64,000 bases of DNA from Acanthochromis polyacanthus (Eukaryota > Chordata > Actinopteri > Pomacentridae). The stretch covers positions 25,813,817 through 25,877,816 of the forward strand of contig NC_067130.1 of assembly GCF_021347895.1 (NCBI RefSeq). Direction: 5' to 3'. The translations under genes were made by a program, and so were the position numbers. The notes under the pieces were generated by a model, which had not been told where the DNA came from, searched no databases, and saw nothing but the letters and a program-made list of their open reading frames with translations. Of this stretch, positions 20,631 through 32,089 are shown piece by piece. Positions within the stretch are counted from its first letter, which is position 1. The number at the start of each line of letters is the position of its first letter.

Positions 20631-22690
20631 TGTACTCTTCAATGCAGTTACACATGAATTGTATTATATTTTCTTTATTTGCTACTATTAAAACAAGTAT
20701 AACTTTGGAAGAAAATAAAAACATCATATCCATGTCTGGAAAGTGATTATTTAAACAAAAACATAACAACCTCCCACCTGAGCACATTTTAGGAAAATGA
20801 TTTACCAGCACAGAAACCATGAATCAGTCGTATATGCCTCACAAGCATGCTGGTAGTTAGAAAATGAGACTGGCAAATAAAACAATTTATTCCCATCTAA
20901 GACCAGGTGAAAAAATCACCACTCAAAATGGCTCTGCTGGATGACCTATTCCTTGAATGTAGTAGGCCACCTAGATAGAGAGACACTTTAATGATCCAAC
21001 ACCACAGAAGTCCAAACACCGAAAGCTTTAATAGAAGTTAAAATCTGACAAAAAAGATCATTGATAAAAAGAGAAAACAACAACAACAAGACACCCCCTA
21101 ATATAGAGTTGGGACTATCCTCTCCAAAAACTTGGCAGCTACATCTTCTCCAAACAGCAGGACAAAGTCTTGCCTTTGATTTAGCATATATGAACCATTT
21201 TCTGTTGACATTCTAACGAGAACACTTAAAAAAGCTTATATATCCGTTTTTGGGGTATGGATCCATCAGGCAAAGGATCAATTATATCTCCAGCACACAT
21301 GTCTCACACGTGGTGGTGCTGTCCTGATAACAGCAATGTAAATCTTGATGATTTCAATGCATAAAATGTTTCTGACAAATGTGAATTAAAGAGTTGCACT
21401 TCATAAATATTGCTATTTTCCCCCAGGCATGAAAGAAAGGTTCAGTATGAAAAAAAATACCCATGAGTATCAGTCATATCTGCAGCATCATATCTGCATG
21501 TTAAATTTGTAAGATTAACAAAATGCATACCAAGATGTCCTCAGTGATAATTTTTTACTAAGATACTAATTTGGTCATATTGTCTGGTCTTAAAAGACAG
21601 TTGTCCTCAATTGTGATACCAGATTGGTTTGAAAATTAACTAATGACTTACCAGATCTCCACATATTTTTGTTCATTGTCATTTTCTATTTTAATCAACA
21701 TGATGGTATCTGTAGGAACAACAAAACTGCATCAGCATTACAATCTACAACACAGGGGTACACAAACAACAAACAACTGGCTCAATAATGGCACATTTTA
21801 TTGTACTTTGTGTTCTTTGAAATTAAAAATGTAAATCTCAAATCAACAAATAAAATTTAACTTTACTCTCAAATAATTTTTTTTAATTTAAAGCCAAAGG
21901 AAAAAAAGTGGAGTCTGTGAAGGGTGAAAGCACAAACCGAAACACTAATGTTAATATATCTTATCTAAAGTGTTACCCACCATTACAGTACCATTGCACG
22001 CAACAGATAAATCAGAAAATAATCGTATGCACAATAATTAGTAATTTAAGAAAGTAATAAATAATTTCCATGAAAGTCTAATGCAATATAAAGAAATGGT
22101 TGGCTAGCTTTTGAGCCTATAAACAAATTTTCAAAGTTTAGACTTATAAGACTTAATAGTTATGAGACTAAATGTGATAGAATAAATATAAGTCATAACT
22201 CCTGAAGTCATAATAAATTACATCAATAGGACACTAACCATGGAGCTAATAAGCACTGCAGTCTATCCTTTTCCTACCACGTTAACAAAGGACCACAGAC
22301 ACAGTGAGGTCATTAATAACACTAACTGTAACATGACTTTATCTGAAACTTGTGAAAACATTTATAATCGCTCATACAAACTAACAATCATTCAACAGGG
22401 CTGCTAAAGCAATTAAACTGGACATACCATTACTCTAGAAGTCCCTCATTTAGGTTAGCCAAAAATAAAATGATTATACAGTATAACTAAATCACAGCAG
22501 ACTACTGTGTTAACGTTACCCTCACATCCTCTAGTGTTCATGGAATAACTGCAGGACTTGACGGCAGCATAAGGACGGCTTCACGTGCGTGACTGTGAGA
22601 GTAATGTTAGTGTGTTGTACCAGCCCGTGCAAGTAAACGGCAGACTTGGTGGCAAAAAGGTGATTATCTACACAATGCAAGTGAGAGTAC
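20631..22690. other. AT-rich non-coding stretch
   Basis: Very AT-rich sequence with scattered A and T runs and no coding character. I see no named repeat, RNA gene or regulatory site that I can support. Confidence 0.55.
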
Positions 22691-23000
22691 ACAACCGCTA
22701 CACTAAGAAATTCTCTAAATCAAGCAAAAAAAACGCAAATAAATATTTTTTTTAAAAAAGCCTGCAACCTGTAATTTATGATCTTACATTCCCATTATTT
22801 AAAAGAAAATAAAAACATATAGCAAATGTTAAGATAATTTATGGAAATTAATCGGAATACAGAATGCTTGATTTTTTTTGTTATTTTATCAGTTAAAATC
22901 AGTATATAACCCCAGTAAATTCAAGCCTAACTGTGTCTTTCCATTTACTTTGTATGCATTTGCAATTCACTTTCCATTGTACTGGAGCACACAGTTAGTG
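22691..23000. repeat. Unidentified dispersed repeat, copy 1
   Basis: Resembles 24181-24365 over its left part: AAGAAATTCTCTAAATCAAGCAAAAA here against TTAGAAATTCTTCAAATCAAGCAAAAA there, followed by similar spacing of TTACATTC/ACATGCACATTCC and GTTAAGAT/TTTTAAGATT blocks. Its right part (22865-22965) resembles 18430-18510. Class unknown; no ends identified. Confidence 0.4.
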
Positions 23001-23049
23001 ACAATCATAGTGACAAACAACATGTAGCCCAGGCTATGAAGAAAAAGAG

Positions 23050-23640
23050 ATGAATGGCTGGTTGGAGCTGTTCAACTGTATTAGTGGTGTGTTTTTACCA
23101 GGGTTACCACAAATTGACACAAGGGGGAGCCAGTTGGCTGGACCACACCCAGGCGTGAACTAACCCTGATGTCACCTGTTGGTTTCAACGTCGAGAAAAT
23201 GAAGCCCGGATTTTGCTACTTCCTGGTCGCCGTTTTGGATTTTTTTGGAGCCAGTGACGTAAAAAGCGTCATCAAACAGGCTGGACCAGAGAGCAACTAG
23301 GGGTAGGACCAGCCAATGGGACTGTCAATCAAGTATAGCCACGCCCCCTGGCTCAGCAAACTTTAATGATTTATTTAAAACTCAGTATTGATTTATTTTA
23401 AGATCGGCCACCTGATCTCTCATTTTGACCATGAAAACTAAAGGAAAAAAAAATTCCTGAGCTGTAGAAAATCAGTCTATCAAATTTTATTTGTTCCAAA
23501 AATTAATTAGGGTCTATGGAGCAAAAGCTTTTTGGAGCCAACCCTAGCGGACAGCGTGATATTGCAAGTTTTTGATACTTCCGGGTGGGCTTCAATTTTT
23601 GAGCCAGATGCTACGTCCATCTTTATATACAGTCTATGGA
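23050..23640. repeat. Teleost interspersed repeat (TATATACAGTCTATGG type)
   Basis: The right end reads GTCCATCTTTATATACAGTCTATGG, a word I recognise from a very common, uncharacterised repeat in fish genomes and UTRs. Upstream blocks such as TTGGAGCCAGTGACGTAA, GGAGCCAACCCTAGCGGACAG and the ACTTCCGGGTGGGCTTCAAT segment belong to the same family. GC and CpG content is higher than in the flanks. The small open frame at 23532-23798 is a product of this repeat, not a gene. The left limit is approximate. Confidence 0.55.
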
Positions 23641-24180
23641 CTACACTAAGCAGCCAGGTGATACTCCCAGCATCCCTTGCTGTCTGGTTTGAGATCATTT
23701 TGCTGCTCATGCCTCGGACTTGTTTCCTGCTATACCAGACTCAAACTCAAACTGAGTATTTAAGAGTAGTTAAATTTGACCTTACTGTCCATGACTGAGG
23801 GTACAGTTGTTGGATTCTTTGGTGAGTAAAGAAAAGTATGCTATCTGTTGTTAGTGTTTAGGAAATTTCCATGTGAAAAATTGTCTTGCGCTGTGGGATC
23901 AGTACTGTCATATTTCTGTTGTACTGAGTACAACTGAGTGTCTCTTTATTGATGTTCAGACATCAGGCTCCAAGCATCATATCCTTCTGATACTGGTCTA
24001 TCTTCAATATATAGTTTTAACGTAACAAGTGTTACAAACACATCGAGAATGTTGCTAATATTTTAGCAATGGAAATTAGTTCTCTTCGAAGCCAATAAAA
24101 ACCAAACATAGAGCAAAGTAGGAAAATAAGTAGGAGATTTTCATTTATCGAGTCAATAAAATGGTAATGTTACATAAATA

Positions 24181-24365
24181 GCCAACTGTGTGCTTAGAAA
24201 TTCTTCAAATCAAGCAAAAAAGTCTAAAATTAGAATGACGTTACATGCACATTCCAATGATGAAAGAAACTGTTATTGCAAGTTTTAAGATTATACATTG
24301 AAATAATAATAAAAAAGGTAACTCCTTGGTTTTGTTGTTGTTTTATCTATACAAATCTGTAACAC
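24181..24365. repeat. Unidentified dispersed repeat, copy 2
   Basis: Diverged partner of 22691-22905 (see that entry). Same orientation, with several aligned blocks separated by small gaps. Confidence 0.4.
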
Positions 24366-25982
24366 TGAGCTTTTTTAATGCTACCACAATATCCCACTGC
24401 TAAATGGAAGTGACTGTTTGGAAGACTTCGTTCTTCTACTTTAGCTCTCTGTTCATGCACAAAATACTCCCCAGGGGTCAACTGTGCAGACGAAGCCTCG
24501 GCTCTGAGGCTGCTAAAGATATCCATGTCAGACCCACATTCATATCTCAAGCCCCTGTGACCACAAAACTATTCCAGCATGTAACAGGAATCTCTCCTTA
24601 TAAAGTAATTTCTTTGTGAGCTACTTATCTTGATTTCCTCTCATGTCTGAATACAACACTGAGCCCAGTATAGAGCGTATCATAATTGTGGAAATTATAT
24701 CTGACTTTCCTGCCTGAACGCCTATCTGAAAGTGATAAAACGAGTCCGTTTCCTCCCCTACTACGTCTGGTTCACTTTCATTATTTCAATTTCGCTTTAA
24801 TAAATCCAAAAATCTTGTTTTTTTTGTGTAAAAAAAAAAGTACACAGCCCAAAAATGGAGTGCCTTTTTTTTCTTTCCCTTTTTCTTTCCCCGTCTTGTC
24901 TACAATTATAATTTCTTTTCCAGCTTTGGCATTGTTTCTGACAACACAGTAGCATTTTGGGCCAATGTTGTCTGCAGATGTAGCCTTTCATCTGCAAGAC
25001 AAATCTGTGTTGATGGTCACTTTCTTGTCATGCATGCTGAATTTGCCTATTTCAATTTTTGTTGATTTATTTTTTCCAAACCAAGGCAAGTTCTATTCAG
25101 ATATGTCTAGCAGGAATGAGACAGGCCAAACCCAAGGGTGTTTTCCATCATCATTCAACCTTGTTTTTCTTGCTGTTGTTTTATGTTTGTACTGAACTTT
25201 CGCTACCTTCAGAGTATCTTGTTTTCATAATAATTTGTTCATATAATAGTTGCGACTCCGTGTCACGCTTGCTCTTAGCATGTGGTGCCACACGCGGCGC
25301 CCCGCAAATGAGCAAAATGGGCCCGTCTGTGACGAGACCTGTAATTTATGGCCATGTGTAGGATCAAGACTGCTATGCTTGGCAATATTTGACACAAGGA
25401 GTATTTGCAGTCGCTTCAGTAGAAATGAAATTACTCAGTCTAACCATAATGCCTCCCAGAGCGAGGAATGGAGAGTGTACACTGCTGGGGATTAGCGTCT
25501 GTAATGGGGTTTTGAGGATAGTCAGGATTTCAGATCTGGAGCGATATGGTGCCAGGGGTAAACACCAGGCAAGGGACTAGAGGATTTAGCCAGCAAAGGT
25601 TTCCCTCTCCACGTGGACCTAATGTCACTGTGTTCTAAAGTACACCCATTTCCCACGGTCATTTACTCAAGCATCTCCGGTGGGGATTTGGTTATCCTCT
25701 CTGAAAGGGCACCATAGTCTTATAATGCTACTCCTGCACGAGCTCAGGGGAGAGGGAGGGGGATAGATAATGATTCGTTGAGAGGGAGAGATGAATCACA
25801 AAGAGAGCAAAATAGAAATAAAAGAAAAAGTAAGGGACTGAGGACTAATGTGACTACTTTGTGGGTGTTGAAATCGGTGTTTAAACCACCCACAGTTTTC
25901 AGGGAGTTACATGGATATTTTAATTTAATGCTACTTTAAATCTTCACACGTTTAATGACACTTTCCACTCCAGTGCATTCAT
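24366..25982. other. Non-coding stretch, possible conserved island
   Basis: No gene or named repeat. T-rich tracts lie near 24815-24900. About 25230-25700 is a block of complex, moderately GC-rich sequence with no similarity to the repeats in this window; it would suit a conserved non-coding element, but that is only a guess from its texture. Confidence 0.4.
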
Positions 25983-28218
25983 TTAAAGAGCCCATATTAT
26001 ACTTTTGGATATTTCTCTTTCCTCTGGTGGTATTTTGTTTTTATGTGTACATAAAAGGTCAGAAAACCTACAAAGTCCGCACCAAATGGAATTATTCTCT
26101 CCCATGGAAAACACTTCCTATCTGCTGAAACACCATGTTTGAAAGCTAGATTTTTCCTCCATTATTTTTTTTACATTACTGCATATTTACAAAATGCCTA
26201 TACAGTTACCCTTTCTAATATTGAAGTGTAGATCTTTTTATTTACCCAGGGAAATAACCCAAGTGTTTGTAACTGCTGTGTGTATTCACCCATGAGCTAG
26301 TGCTAATGTAGCTATGAGCAGGCTGCATGACAGCATCACCAGGTAACAGAATAAACACCCAGAGGGCTTCTTCATCATGGCTGGGCACTTTAATCACACC
26401 AACTTAAAGGCTGTTCTCCCCAAATTCTACAAAAATGTTGACATTCAAACAAGGAAGGGAAGAACACTAGAACAGGTCTACACCAACATCTCTGGAGTCT
26501 ATGAAGCCTGCCACCTCCCCCACCTCAGACACTCAGACCATCTTTCTCTGTTCCTGACACCACCTTACAAGCCCCTCATCTGCAGGTCTAAAAAAAAGTA
26601 CAAGTCAGTGCAGTGCTGATAGAGGAGGCCACACTATCCTTGCAGGACGGGTTTGAGGACACCATTTGGGACCTCTTTGAAGATCCGGACATTGAGCTCC
26701 ACACCTCCTCTGTACTATCATACATCAGCTTCTGTGTGGATAATGTAACATCAAGGAAACAAGTGAAAACATTTCCCAATCAAAAATCCTGGTTTAACAC
26801 CAATATCAGAGCACTACTCCGGGCCAGGGATTCAGCACTAAGGTCAAGAGACAGGGAAGACTAGATGAAGGCTAGAGCAGACCTAAACAGAGGCACCAAG
26901 GTTGCTAAAACAAAGTACAGAGAGCTGACAGCTCATCAGAGCATGACTAGCCCCCCACCATCCAACAAAATTGGGTACCGCTAGTCCTGCGTGACATTGA
27001 CACCAGGAAAGCATCAGGGCCGGATGGTGTACCAGGGAGAGTGCTGAAATCATGTTCTCATCAGCTTGCTGCAATATTCACTAACATCTTTAACTGTTCA
27101 CTGCAGAAAGCCACAGTCCCCACCTGCCTGAAAACTGCCACCATAATCCCTGTGCCTAAATCCTCTTCTATCACAGGGTTAAAGATTACCAGCCTGTGGC
27201 CCTGATCATGACATGTATGGAGAGACTGGTGTTACAGCATGTTAACCGCCCTCTTTCTGTGGATCAAGGACTTTCTAACAAACCCCAGGATGTCAGAATG
27301 GGCACCTCCACATCCTCTACCATCGTCCACAATACTGGTATTTCTCAGGGCTGTGTGCTGAGTTCAGTCTTGCACACACTGTACACTGTGTTGCTACTCA
27401 TGGCTCCAACACCCTCATCAAATTTGCGGATAATACAACTGTTGTGGGCCTCATCAACAATGGTTATGAGACACCACAAAGGGAGGAGGTCCAAGGACTG
27501 GCGACCTGGTGCAGTGATAACCACCTCAATCTCAACACCAAGAAGACAAAATAAGTCATTATTGACTTCCGGAAGTCGAGGACGACACCGCACGCAGGCC
27601 TGAGCATCAATGGGGAGAAAGTGGAACGAGTCACCAGCTTTAAGTTTCTTGGCCTGCACATCTCAGAGGACCTGGGCTGGACTGTGAACACCACCCACAT
27701 CATCAGAAAGGCCTAGCAGCGTCTCTTCTTTCTGAGAATACCGACAGACTCTCTCCACCTCTGCTGAAAAACTTCTACTACTGCACAATAGAGAGTGTCC
27801 TCACCTATGGCTGTAAGGTGTGGTACATCAGCTGCACTGCATCTGAAAAGAAACTACTGCAGCAGGTCATCAAGATAGCTCAGTGGATCATCATTTATCA
27901 TCATTTATTTTCTCACTAGAGGTGCTTCCATTAGGGCTACACCTCTTTGCCTACACTAAGAGATTTGGGATTATGGTATATAACCAGCATTATGTCACTT
28001 TTGTTGGGCCACCAAGCAAAATCTGCTTTTTGGGATTGTAGTCTTGAGGAGACAAGACCTAAGAATGGAACATTTCAGCCATAGCGTGTCAAGTGGTGCT
28101 GCATTAATATAGCAATGTCAGAAAAATAGTGTTTTTTGCTTATTAAAGCAGGCAAACATATTCTAATACACTACTAAAACATAATTATGAGTCAAGGCAT
28201 TTGCATACTATTGGCTCT
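25983..28218. mobile_element. Inverted-end element hosting a LINE
   Basis: The left end TTTAAAGAGCCCATATTATAC at about 25981-26001 is mirrored by CATACTATTGGCTCTTTAA at about 28206-28222. This type of end (AGAGCCCATATTATG) is very frequent in fish genomes. The interior 26345-27900 is a LINE remnant, so the original element is only about 700 bp and non-coding. I could not define a target duplication or assign a superfamily. Confidence 0.5.
26345..27900 (+). pseudogene. CR1/L2/Rex-like LINE remnant (EN-RT)
   Basis: A broken non-LTR retrotransposon polyprotein. The C-terminal end of the apurinic endonuclease is seen as AGHFNHTNLKAVLPKFY with TLEQVYTNISGVYEA and HSDHLSLF (26374-26560). The linker follows with FPNQKSWF and LLRARDSALRSRDR. 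Reverse transcriptase pieces follow: [17 protein letters not shown] (about 27000), [20 protein letters not shown] (27190), QGCVLS (27350), FADNTTVVGLINNG (27420-27460) with Asn in place of the second Asp of FADD, and FKFLGLHISEDLGW (27640). Much of the central RT is deleted. There are multiple frameshifts and in-frame stops. No reverse-transcription activity is possible. The endonuclease type and RT motifs point to the CR1/L2/Rex1 group; the exact clade is uncertain. Confidence 0.82.
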
Positions 28219-28345
28219 TTAAGAGCTACACTTACTAGTTTGCAGATATTTTTCAAAAATGATCAGCTTGCACTATCATGAACTGGTGTTTTATAAATTA
28301 CTCGACAGTATTTTACATGCTTTAATAACTTTTATACATATTGCT

Positions 28346-28978
28346 TAGGGCTGGATCCGAATATCCTGAATATCCGAATATTCGTTCGCTACAGCGGTAT
28401 CCGGATATTAATTTTGGTATCCAAATAATCGCCAACACCCCCCCAGGTCGGACGTTACCGGGAACGAATATTCGGCATTACTGTCTTCCCTCCACCTTTG
28501 GCCCACATCGGCTCATCCCATCGTGTGATCACATAAAACATATACACAGATGTCTATGGGAATATTCGGAGCTCGTCTCTTCCCTTCACCTTCTGCCCAC
28601 TTTGGCTCATCCCGCCTTGTTTGGCTCATCTCTGCTCATCCATTTGTCCATTTGGCTGCCAACTCTGATGTCATGTTTCACTTCGTTGCATAAACACAAG
28701 ACAAGATGCCGTAGACCTGCGCTGTTTGGGAATTCTTCGGTTTAAGTGAAGACAAAACGAAGGCAGTGTGCAAAACTTGCGTCCGGGAGACCAGACGAAT
28801 GAATCCAAATACTCAGACGGGTCTCCTCCGGTCCGGGAGACCAGACTAATGGATCCGGGGCCGTGTCCGCCACACCCCACCTCTTTGGACGTTACGGGAC
28901 GGAACGAATATTCGGATATTTGTTGTTAATAGGGCCCGAATATCCGGAGACCAGAAACCACTATTTGGGCCAGCCCTA
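28346..28978 (+). mobile_element. Non-autonomous hAT element with BED-finger fragment
   Basis: Ends TAGGGCTGG (28346) and CCAGCCCTA (28978) are inverted copies. The flanking 8-mers ATATTGCT and ATATTTAT agree in 6 of 8 positions, consistent with an old hAT duplication. Subterminal GAATATCCGAATATTCG words recur at both ends. At 28721-28785 the plus strand reads AVWEFFGLSEDKTKAVCKTC, the first half of a BED zinc finger as found at the N-terminus of hAT transposases. The element therefore looks like an internal-deletion derivative of an autonomous hAT. The rest of the transposase is absent. Confidence 0.7.
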
Positions 28979-29008
28979 ATATTTATCAACCAAAAACTTT
29001 ATGGTGAT

Positions 29009-29120
29009 ATTTATTTCAACTTTATTTTACCAGGTAAGATATTTGAGAACTAATTCTCATTTTCGATATCGACCTGGTCAAGAGGCAGCATACAACAAGA
29101 TGAATAACAACAAACAGTGA
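29009..29120. repeat. Fish interspersed repeat fragment
   Basis: Reads TTTATTTTACCAGGTAAGAT, then TTGAGAACTAATTCTCATTT and GACCTGGTCAAGAGGCAGCA. This word order is one I recognise from a common teleost repeat; its class is not known to me. Confidence 0.45.
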
Positions 29121-29268
29121 CAGACAGTGGATGGAGCAGATCAGCGGGAAACGCTCGCGTAACAGGCGCTATGATCTGGAGACGAGAGGAAAGGCGAACC
29201 CGACTTTATCCATAGCTGACTAGTGATCAGCTGCAGCTGCACTTCCTCCGCAGCTGTGTCGCATAATC

Positions 29269-30547
29269 CAGAGCCCGAGAGATAGTAAGAGTTGCGACAC
29301 TCCCATAGGGTGCCGTTGTACGCTTTCTTTCGGTCTACTTCCGGGTTGTGGAGGCTTGTTTAGTTCCAAGCACCGCTTCGACAGTGACAGCCACCGTTCA
29401 TTTGCACTGCAGGTTGTTGAGTATATGTGGAGGTAAGTTGATGAAATGCCTACCTCTTTTGAATTGTCAACTGCCTATATTTTATCAGAGGCTCTTTATG
29501 ATGCATATGCTGAGCTTTATTTGTATTTGCGCAGCGTAATTATATATATTTTTTATCTTGGTAGACGACTGAATTTCTGCTACTTTTTTTTAGCTCGACT
29601 CTGCTGTTAGCTGTGAAGTTATCTCCAGAGATATATTGACGGATTAATTGTTGATGATTCGCTACCTCTTTTTAATTTTAACGTCTTTATATTATATCAG
29701 AAGCCCTTTGTGGTGCATACATTTATCTGTATTTGTGAATATTGGCAGATGACCGACTTTCAGGCATTGCCTTGTGCTTGTTAGCTCTTCTTTGAAAGCT
29801 ACATCGCTACCTCTTTTTAATTGTCAAGACTACGTCCTTTATATGAGACCCTTTATAATGCATAAACTTATACTTGTAAGTATTTAACAGATATATTTAT
29901 TAATATCTATCGTATCTATCTATCCGCCAGTGACACGAAGACCCTCATTGTTTCTCCCATTGTCAATAAAACATACTATTTCATTCATCAAAGTATAATG
30001 AGTTGTTATTCTTGAATATATATATTTTGTGTATGTCTTAAAATGGTTATAGTGAGTCAACTCCTGCCTCATCAGAAGTGGCTGGACACTATCTGCTGAA
30101 TGGACTGTTGTTACTCTGCTTTTCAATAACTCCTAGACTACGGGTAAGTGAATCAGAGAAATATAGACATTGTCTGGAAATACAATAATCCAGCTGGGCA
30201 AAAATTTACATCTTCAATCATCTTACATTTCTGTGTAAAAGTCGATTTTCCATGCTAACACGAATGTGAAACATTCCCTCCCAAACCCCAAAAGTGTCTT
30301 TAATATGTCACCTTACGGCTCAAAATGTAAAACTGACATTTACATACATACTCCAAAGAATTAATAATCAAACAATTACTTGGAGGTGTGATTTTATTCC
30401 TTTTTTTGCCGTGAAATCGCCGCTCTCAGTCCCATAGAAGGAAATGACAGCGCTGCCTGTTTGGAACTATTCAGGCTTACATGAACCACGTGACCGCCCC
30501 GCTGCGAGAGCATGAGTGTCGCAACTCTTACTATCTCTAGAGCTCTG
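29269..30547. mobile_element. Non-autonomous hAT element with perfect 8-bp duplication
   Basis: A 1279-bp element bounded by ~34-bp inverted repeats (CAGAGCCCGAGAGATAGTAA at the left, matching the reverse complement of the right end TATCTCTAGAGCTCTG). It is flanked on both sides by GCATAATC (29261-29268 and 30548-30555). The 8-bp duplication and CAGAG start are hAT hallmarks. Inside are three imperfect repeats starting CTACCTCTTTT at about 29450, 29662 and 29808, each followed by a TTTAT.ATATCAGAAGCCCTTT-like block. I see no transposase; the open frame at 29348-29539 is within the first repeat and not family-like. Confidence 0.8.
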
Positions 30548-30555
30548 GCATAATC

Positions 30556-32079
30556 TAACTAGAAAAGCACTCACAGAGCGCAGTACCCCGCAAAGGCTGC
30601 TCATTTGACGTGTCATTTCCGACAGATGAAAACTTCATTTAAAAAAATGACCTTGCGCTAAGCACAGGTATGTGTTATGCATGCGCACGTTATGTATGGA
30701 TACCGAATTGTGCGTAACAATATACAGAAGTTTTATATGAAAAGCTGAACAAAGTCTCAAGTCTCAAATTCTCAGTTCAACTAAGAAAAATATATTTTAA
30801 TTTACAAGGCTAGCATGCAAGTGCAGCATTTTGAACATTAAATGCAGTTTTATTTTCTTAAAAGAATGTAGCAAGAGTGGCTAAAAATTCAAAGAATAGT
30901 TCAACATGTGGAAATTGGCTTTTTTGTAATTGACAGCATGTCTGCACGTTGAATACGAAACATCCAATTCGACGTCTTATAAAGGTCTGTTAATCAGTTC
31001 ACCACTTTTGGCAAGCCTTTGTTTTGCATGTGTTAAAATAACCTTTCCCTCCATGCTTTTATTTTGAAGGCATATTTTTTTATGTTATAGGCTTTTATTT
31101 TATCACCATTCCAGGAGCTCAGGAAATGTTTATCTAAGAAGTGGTTCCTTGACATGATGAAAACGCTGCTGAAAAGGTCAAAAATTCACATAAATATAAA
31201 AGAAAATGGTCCCACACTGTTGCTGTCTAGCAAAGGATGTGTATAAACCAGTTCCTCCAGGATTTCGTGATGTTGCAATCGTGCAAATTCACTCAAATTC
31301 AACCAGTCTCCACAAATTCTGCATGACCTTGCAATTTTGTCCAATCACCACAACTATTCCGCAATTTTGGCCAGTCTCCCATGAGTTCCACCAATCATAG
31401 CAGTCCCCAGCGCAAACATAATGCACGTACATCACCGAATTCACTTCCTTGTTTTTGGTTTAAATATGCAGACATGTCCCATTCTAATGTCTTTCATTTA
31501 CCAACAAAAATTACTGCTGAAGACTGTGCAAAAAAATTAATTCCCTGATGTTCTTTACCAAAGCGGAAGTAAACTGTTTTATGTCTGTGAAATATTGTGG
31601 TGGAATACACATTTTTTTTTAAAAATTATCGATTGATAAACACATTTCTACCATGAAACACATTAGGAGAATGGCTGAAACAAGTGGACCACAGACCAGA
31701 CAAATCACCGTGATGGAAACTGTTGCATCCAGATCTGTTGGAGGACTGAAAGAATGAAGATAATTTAGATTAATTATTCTGGCAAGGAACACAGCAGATT
31801 TATGTGATGATTGACGGACATGAATCGTTCTTCTACTAGCAACATTACTCAAAAACAGACTAATTGGTTTGGATGAAATTTTCAGCGAAGGTCAGAAATG
31901 ACACAAGGACCAAGTGATTCAATTTTGGCAGTTATGTAGCTTATAGTCTGGATTCACAGATTTGTAAAGGATTTCCCATTGAGGTAGCGGCACAGCGTCT
32001 GATAGTGGCACAATAACTATGGCAACAAGTGAATGCTACCTCAGCGGCCTGCTGACGATCACATCCTTGCTATCCTACT
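30556..32079. other. Non-coding stretch with old repeats
   Basis: The first ~70 bp (AGAAAAGCACTCACAGAGCGCAG...) continue the sequence found just left of the hAT at 29269, so the hAT jumped into an older repeat of unknown class. About 31237-31440 shows a loosely repeated ~30-bp pattern of the type GCAATTTTGTCCAATCACC / GCAATTTTGGCCAGTCTCC, probably part of another repeat. No gene recognised. Confidence 0.45.
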
Positions 32080-32089
32080 ACAAATCCAC

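Noticed and set aside
23532..23798. 88-codon open frame as a host gene
   Set aside because: It overlaps the TATATACAGTCTATGG-type interspersed repeat and has no family features.
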